A DNA stretch of 64,000 nt from Akkermansia muciniphila. Lineage in GTDB: Bacteria > Verrucomicrobiota > Verrucomicrobiia > Verrucomicrobiales > Akkermansiaceae. The notes under the pieces were generated by a model, which saw only the letters and a list, made by a program, of their open reading frames with translations, made no database searches and was not told the origin of the DNA. The stretch spans positions 1-64,000 of the forward strand of contig SFDX01000014.1 in the NCBI GenBank assembly GCA_004557455.1, given 5' to 3'. Below, piece after piece: positions 60,454-64,000 of this stretch (positions are counted from its first letter, which is position 1; each line of letters starts with the position of its first letter). The position numbers and the translations under genes were made by a program.

Positions 60454-60546
60454 GTTGGGGGGAGCTCGGGAGGAAACGCGGCTCGTCTAGGACGTATCAG
60501 CGAGGGTAAACATGATCGCCCCGCGTCCCGAGCTCCCCAGGTTTTT
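60454..60546 (+). ncRNA. candidate structured small RNA of about 93 nt
   Basis: Starting six or seven bases after the promoter, the transcript has a perfect 13-bp closing stem, GGGGAGCTCGGGA (60459-60471) with TCCCGAGCTCCCC (60526-60538), followed by AGG and five T, so the closing stem doubles as terminator. Inside, CGCGG (60477-60481) pairs with CCGCG (60520-60524), leaving GGAAA bulged, and CTCG (60482-60485) can pair with CGAG (60501-60504). No open reading frame is plausible. It lacks the GGAAGGAAGCAG of SRP RNA and is too short for 6S or tmRNA. I do not recognise it. Confidence 0.65.
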
Positions 60547-60873
60547 CTTTCTTCTGCCCGGAATGATGTGGGTGTCAGGCTCGGGTGGAGGTGTTGTGTA
60601 CAGAGTGCTCGCGAGGACTTTGTAACGCAAGGGTAGTGGGGGGGGGATGAATTGGAAATGGCGCGCATGGAAGCGTTGTGGGGGTGTCTGAGTGCACGAA
60701 TGTAGACAGGAGACACTGATTGCGACTGTTCGCCGTATCCGTAGGGCCGGACATTCATGAAGCCATCCCTGCCATCCTGCTTCCTTTTCTTTTTGTCGGT
60801 ACTCAACCCATATGCACAAAACATGTGCACATCCCTTATACTCGCCTTTCGTACGCTCTACAAGCCAAAATTC

Positions 60874-60900
60874 AAAAAGCCCCGGAATTGGGGGCTTTTT
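60874..60900. terminator. bidirectional intrinsic terminator
   Basis: AAAAAGCCCC (60874-60883), loop GGAATTG, GGGGCTTTTT (60891-60900), with T on the right and A on the left, so it works both ways. No gene clearly ends here on the plus strand. Confidence 0.7.
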
Positions 60901-61322
60901 TGCATCGTTTCATACGACCTCGTTTGATAACTGTGTGTCGGGGCGACAGTGTGCAAAAGTGTTGATACTCAACGACTTACGCAAGAACGTACACTGAAAA
61001 CGTACACACATCTCCCCCTTTTTCTCTTTTTGTGTCATACTATACGCCGCATGCACCGCCTCGCAGTCAATGCCGCCCTTGCATGCACTGCGCGGCACTG
61101 CGTGCTGCCGCTCGGATCCATGCCTTGACGCACACCTCGCCTCCTCCTTCTCCACCTTCACCGCCTGCACCTGATGCCGGCCCTCCTCACTTGCCTATAC
61201 CTCCACCCTGCACTAACGCCGGAGGTGTAGCAAGCGGAGATCCTGCTCGCCCTTCACCTCCTCCAGCCGGAGATCTCGGAGGTGCACTTCACCGTGGATC
61301 TGCACCTTCTCCCGCCTCCCCC

Positions 61323-61787
61323 TCAACCCTCATATCCCCCCAAGATCTCCTGCACCACCTCACCCACGGGCAAGCCCTCCACCTCCCGCTTCTCACCCGT
61401 CAGCATACCCCTCCATGCCCTCAACTCCGCCGCAAGCCTCACCGCCCCCATACGGTCCACCTCCCGCACCGCCTTCCGGAATAGCCCCGTAAGCCCCTCC
61501 TGCAACTCCCGATCATCCGCAATCCGCCCCCGCATATCTCCCCGCACCTCCGCCCGTATCTCCTCCAGCACCTCGGATGCCGCTCGGATCTTCGCCCTGT
61601 CCGCTTCACTCACCCCCGCCTTACCCTTCACCACCACCACCCCCAACCTATCCGCAAGCCGCTTCGCCGCCATGCGCAAAGCACCCGCCTTCATGCCCTC
61701 GGCCCGCTTATGCGTCCTGCGGTACGCCTCCGCAAGGCTCACCCCGCCCCGTACCAGCTCGGCAAAACTAGTCTTCTCCTCCGTCAT
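61323..61787 (-). CDS. phage terminase small subunit-like protein
   Basis: A 154-residue helical protein: MTEEKTSFAELVRGGVSLAEAYRRTHKRAEG, then AGALRMAAKRLADR, resembles the helix-turn-helix start of phage terminase small subunits, which recognise packaging sites; EAYRR and A-x-RL are the usual key residues. The middle (SEVLEEIRAEVRGDMRGRI) is helical as in their oligomerisation region. No large terminase follows. Just past the stop, in another frame, EKVQIHGEVHLRDLRLEEVKG resembles a terminase C-terminal tail, so the gene may be frameshifted. It lies 49 bases after the winged-helix gene on the same strand. Confidence 0.45.
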   Translation of the reverse strand: MTEEKTSFAELVRGGVSLAEAYRRTHKRAEGMKAGALRMAAKRLADRLGVVVVKGKAGVSEADRAKIRAASEVLEEIRAEVRGDMRGRIADDRELQEGLTGLFRKAVREVDRMGAVRLAAELRAWRGMLTGEKREVEGLPVGEVVQEILGGYEG

Positions 61788-61836
61788 GGCAACGTCGCAT
61801 AACCCCGAAAAAGCGTCACAACGCGTCACACCTTCC

Positions 61837-62517
61837 CTAAACCCAACCTTGCCCAATACCAAAGATCCTCATCATCTGCGCGAACCTCATCTCCACACCC
61901 CTCCGGTATTCATTGCACCTCGCATGCACCATGCTCCTTCCTTGCTCCGTCAGCCCATACAGCCGGCCCTCCTTCTTCTCCTTCGGGTCGGCATACCGAT
62001 ACTCCACATCCCCCGCCTCCTCCAGCTTGGCAAGCAAGTAATAGCACGACTCCCTACTCATATGCACCTTCTTGTGGATCTCTCGCACATTCATCCCGCC
62101 CTTGCTTCGATACAGCAAGCACATCACCACCACCTGATGCACTGATCTTCCGCCTCTGGACAATAACCTCGGAAGCACAAACATATCAAGCACATCTCGC
62201 CCCCAGTGCTTAACCCGCCAAGAATCCACGACATTCTTTCCGCGCTCCGTCAATGAGAACGCTCTCCCCAACTCATTGTCAAGGCAGATATAACCCTCCT
62301 CCTTCAGCTTGGCAAGCAAAGAATAGAACGCACTCTTCCCTATGCCCAACTCCTCCTTCATACCTCCCGCACTCATGCCGAACGCGCTTCGGTACAGCAA
62401 GCACATCACCGCCACCTGCTGCACCGATATCCCGTCGCGGATCAAGAACCTCAAAAGAACATGTACGTCATGCGCATATCTCCTGAAATCCGTTTCTTCT
62501 TTCTCCGGGTCCTCCAT
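61837..62517 (-). CDS. tandem winged-helix DNA-binding protein
   Basis: A 226-residue protein made of two copies of one MarR-like winged helix. The copies align: VQQVAVMCLLYRSAFGMSAGG with VHQVVVMCLLYRSKGGMNVRE, and AFYSLLAKLKEEGYI with CYYLLAKLEEAGDV, each followed by a wing ending in LTERGK or LTEQGRSM. A single chain with two such domains could bind DNA without dimerising. ATG 62517 is supported by TTGACA-N18-TATAGT six bases upstream; the longer frame upstream is not needed. It probably regulates this mobile segment. Confidence 0.7.
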   Translation of the reverse strand: MEDPEKEETDFRRYAHDVHVLLRFLIRDGISVQQVAVMCLLYRSAFGMSAGGMKEELGIGKSAFYSLLAKLKEEGYICLDNELGRAFSLTERGKNVVDSWRVKHWGRDVLDMFVLPRLLSRGGRSVHQVVVMCLLYRSKGGMNVREIHKKVHMSRESCYYLLAKLEEAGDVEYRYADPKEKKEGRLYGLTEQGRSMVHARCNEYRRGVEMRFAQMMRIFGIGQGWV

Positions 62518-62523
62518 GGCCCC

Positions 62524-62553
62524 ACTATACCACCCTCCGCCCCTCGCTGTCAA
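62524..62553 (-). promoter_or_regulatory. promoter of tandem winged-helix gene, leaderless type
   Basis: TTGACA (62553-62548), 18-base spacer ending TGG, TATAGT (62529-62524), six bases to ATG 62517. Confidence 0.6.
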
Positions 62554-62851
62554 CACTAAGAATGCTTCTGATAACCCCACATCCTCCCGCATGCACCCCT
62601 CCACCTCCCGACACGTCAAGAAGCACCACCCCGCCTCACCCTCCATGTCACACAAAAGCGAGACAAATGTCCCACAAGAAAGAGACAAAAGCGTGACCCA
62701 CCACTGCCGGCACTAACGCTCCCACCGTCACCATAGTTACGCTTCCACCGTAACCACCACACCCACACCATGCGCGCGGCCCCACCGCCCGAATGCCACC
62801 ACCACCTGCTATGACTCCCCCGCGTCTGACTCTACGACGCCCCCACATCGT

Positions 62852-63112
62852 CTACAGCGTCGCCGGCAACCCCACCCGCACAACATACCCCGCAAGGACC
62901 AAAAGCCCCACCTGCACCCCTTCCTGCACCTCCTGCGCCCCCACACACCGCCGGCAATCCTCCACCTTGCCCGCAGAAAAGCGCAGAATGCCCCTTCCTG
63001 CCACCTTCACCCCACACCCCGCACACCTAAGCCAAAAGCCACCGCAAGCCCCGTGTAGCCCCTCCTGCACCCACTCCTGCCCGCAATACACCACTACCGC
63101 CCACCAAGACAT
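62852..63112 (-). CDS. small zinc-ribbon-like protein
   Basis: An 86-residue frame with two CxxC pairs, CAGC and CRRC, spaced by about 18 residues in LRCAGCG and VEDCRRCVGAQ, plus an earlier CGQEW, the layout of a zinc ribbon. Such small proteins are common in phages and mobile elements, often binding DNA or RNA. The G-rich bias here makes any frame look open, so the coding call rests mainly on the cysteine pattern. Start ATG 63112 is preferred to the longer form. Confidence 0.4.
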   Translation of the reverse strand: MSWWAVVVYCGQEWVQEGLHGACGGFWLRCAGCGVKVAGRGILRFSAGKVEDCRRCVGAQEVQEGVQVGLLVLAGYVVRVGLPATL

Positions 63113-63621
63113 ATCCCCCACACTCCCCGCTGCACCACCTGCAAGCACCTTCTCCTCCACCACGCGCACACCCTCACCCTCAAGCACCTACACCACCACA
63201 CCACACCCCGCCCGACTGCACCACCCACTCCTGCACACCTCCACCACCACCCCGCCGGCCCCTCCGGCGGCCCCTGTACCGCCTCACCACCTCCTCCCGA
63301 TACACTCACCCCCACACCCACGCAAGCCCCGCCACGGCCCTCCTGCGCCCTCCTGCACCCCGCGCAATCCGCAAGCACCACACCACCGCCGGCGCATGCT
63401 CCACCTCCTCCATGCCGCCACCCCGCATGCACGCGCGCGACACGCCGCGCCTGCATGCTTGCTCCGCGATACCCACCCGCTTCTACCCCTGCACACCACC
63501 TCCCGCATTCATGCCACCATACCTCCTCCATGCCTCCCACCTCCTCGCCACGCTCACGCCGTGGCGGCTTGCCTCACTCATTATCGCTGTCTCGTGTCGC
63601 TCCTTTCGTCGCTGCATAGTG

Positions 63622-63719
63622 CCGCCGCTGCCCGCGGCGGGGTGGGGTCAAAGGGGCGGGCACACCCGCCCCTGCCTTGCCCGCTTTTCGATAACGCATT
63701 CGGTAACGCGTTCGCGTTA
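63622..63719. repeat. cluster of three perfect inverted repeats
   Basis: CCGCCGC/GCGGCGG (63622-63640), GGGGCGGG/CCCGCCCC (63653-63672, loop CACA), and TAACGCG/CGCGTTA (63704-63719, centre TT). No gene is obvious here. The last also lies in a larger ATAACGC...GCGTTAT pair. Confidence 0.6.
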
Positions 63720-63893
63720 TTTCGTCTGTTCGCTATCCGACGGGCGCTCGTGGCGTGCGCGCGCGATATAACATACCGCATTAGAATCAGACTTCTTATG
63801 TTTTCCTTAGAAGAGAGAGAAGGGGCACGCACTCTTAATCTTATCTTTCTCTTCTCTATTTCTATCTCTTACTCTTCTCTATCTCTATCTCTG

Positions 63894-63933
63894 TTCAACG
63901 TGGCGTTCAACATAACGCTGAACGTAGCGTTCA
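63894..63933. promoter_or_regulatory. operator-like cluster of GTTCAAC/GAACG motifs
   Basis: GTTCAAC recurs after 12 bases (63893 and 63905), and TGAACG-TAG-CGTTCA (63919-63933) is an inverted repeat of related sequence. An AT-rich stretch follows to the window edge, where a gene may begin outside. Confidence 0.35.
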
Positions 63934-64000
63934 TTTTATTCTCTATCAATTCAACATTGATTCTCGCGCTGCGGATGATATGCTTTTACCCTTATGAAAT

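Larger units (their letters stand above)
61060..63560. other. strand-asymmetric accessory segment
   Basis: The plus strand is extremely rich in C with few G (long stretches such as CTCCTCCTTCTCCACC), so the minus strand, which carries all its genes, is G- and purine-rich. Base use is unlike the rest of the window. It holds a terminase-small-subunit-like gene, a tandem winged-helix gene, and a small zinc-ribbon-like gene, and reads as a phage or mobile-element remnant. From 63113 to 63600 I see only low-complexity frames. Confidence 0.6.

Noticed and set aside
60454..60546. SRP (4.5S), 6S or tmRNA
   Set aside because: It lacks the SRP GGAAGGAAGCAG loop, is too short for 6S, and has no tRNA-like ends.
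63094..63540. A 148-codon minus-strand gene
   Set aside because: The translation is nearly all Gly, Arg, Trp, Cys and Val from G-rich DNA; competing frames are equally open.

Overview
The window is about 60% G+C and comes from a diderm bacterium, most likely a Verrucomicrobiota (Akkermansia-like) chromosome. That assignment is inferred from gene content: KdsB and an LptF/LptG permease (an LPS outer membrane), giant secreted alpha-2-macroglobulins, a kinase carrying PEGA and formylglycine-enzyme-like domains, a GH75-like protein, and a DUF4492-cydA-cydB cluster. No rRNA or protein marker in the window settles the genus.

Layout. 1-2.1 kb: nadC-dprA (minus). 2.2-14.7 kb: a tandem pair of ~2,000-residue alpha-2-macroglobulin genes with duplicated promoters. 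14.7-20 kb: a poorly conserved stretch with a decayed sigma-factor gene, a WG-repeat-like protein, an ankyrin protein, IS256-type transposase remnants, an array of 21-bp repeats in two opposed blocks around an AT-rich segment, and tRNA-Leu(CAG). 20-27.8 kb: Ser/Thr kinase, an MBOAT/SGNH surface O-acylation pair, a short-chain dehydrogenase, a GH75-like protein and ruvA. 27.9-32 kb: a lower-G+C island with a decayed tRNA-Thr, an ApaLI-like restriction-modification pair, an IS fragment with a 38-bp palindrome, and an ankyrin lipoprotein with near-identical 99-bp repeats. 32-40 kb: cytochrome bd oxidase with DUF4492, kdsB-uppS, and an octaheme cytochrome/TPR protein coupled to a CvpA-like protein. 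40-49.3 kb: an orphan XRE regulator with paired operators, envelope proteins, hemB, and a lipoprotein/M23/TPR operon. 48.8-60.4 kb: ilvH, cyclophilin, ABC-F, LptF/G, a NitT/TauT-type ABC operon with a GlcD-like oxidase, a dihydrouridine synthase. 60.4-64 kb: a candidate small RNA, then a strongly strand-asymmetric phage-like segment with a terminase-small-subunit-like gene, a tandem winged-helix protein and a zinc-ribbon-like protein.

Two genome-wide habits show. Many genes have a readable -35/N17/-10 promoter only 6-10 bases before the start codon, which implies leaderless or nearly leaderless mRNAs; I used this to choose several start codons. Many of these promoters also carry TGn just before the -10, and several share TTGxCAAGCG at the -35. 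The most unusual single element is the opposed 21-bp repeat array at 19.1-19.5 kb, which has the architecture of an iteron-type replication or partition site.
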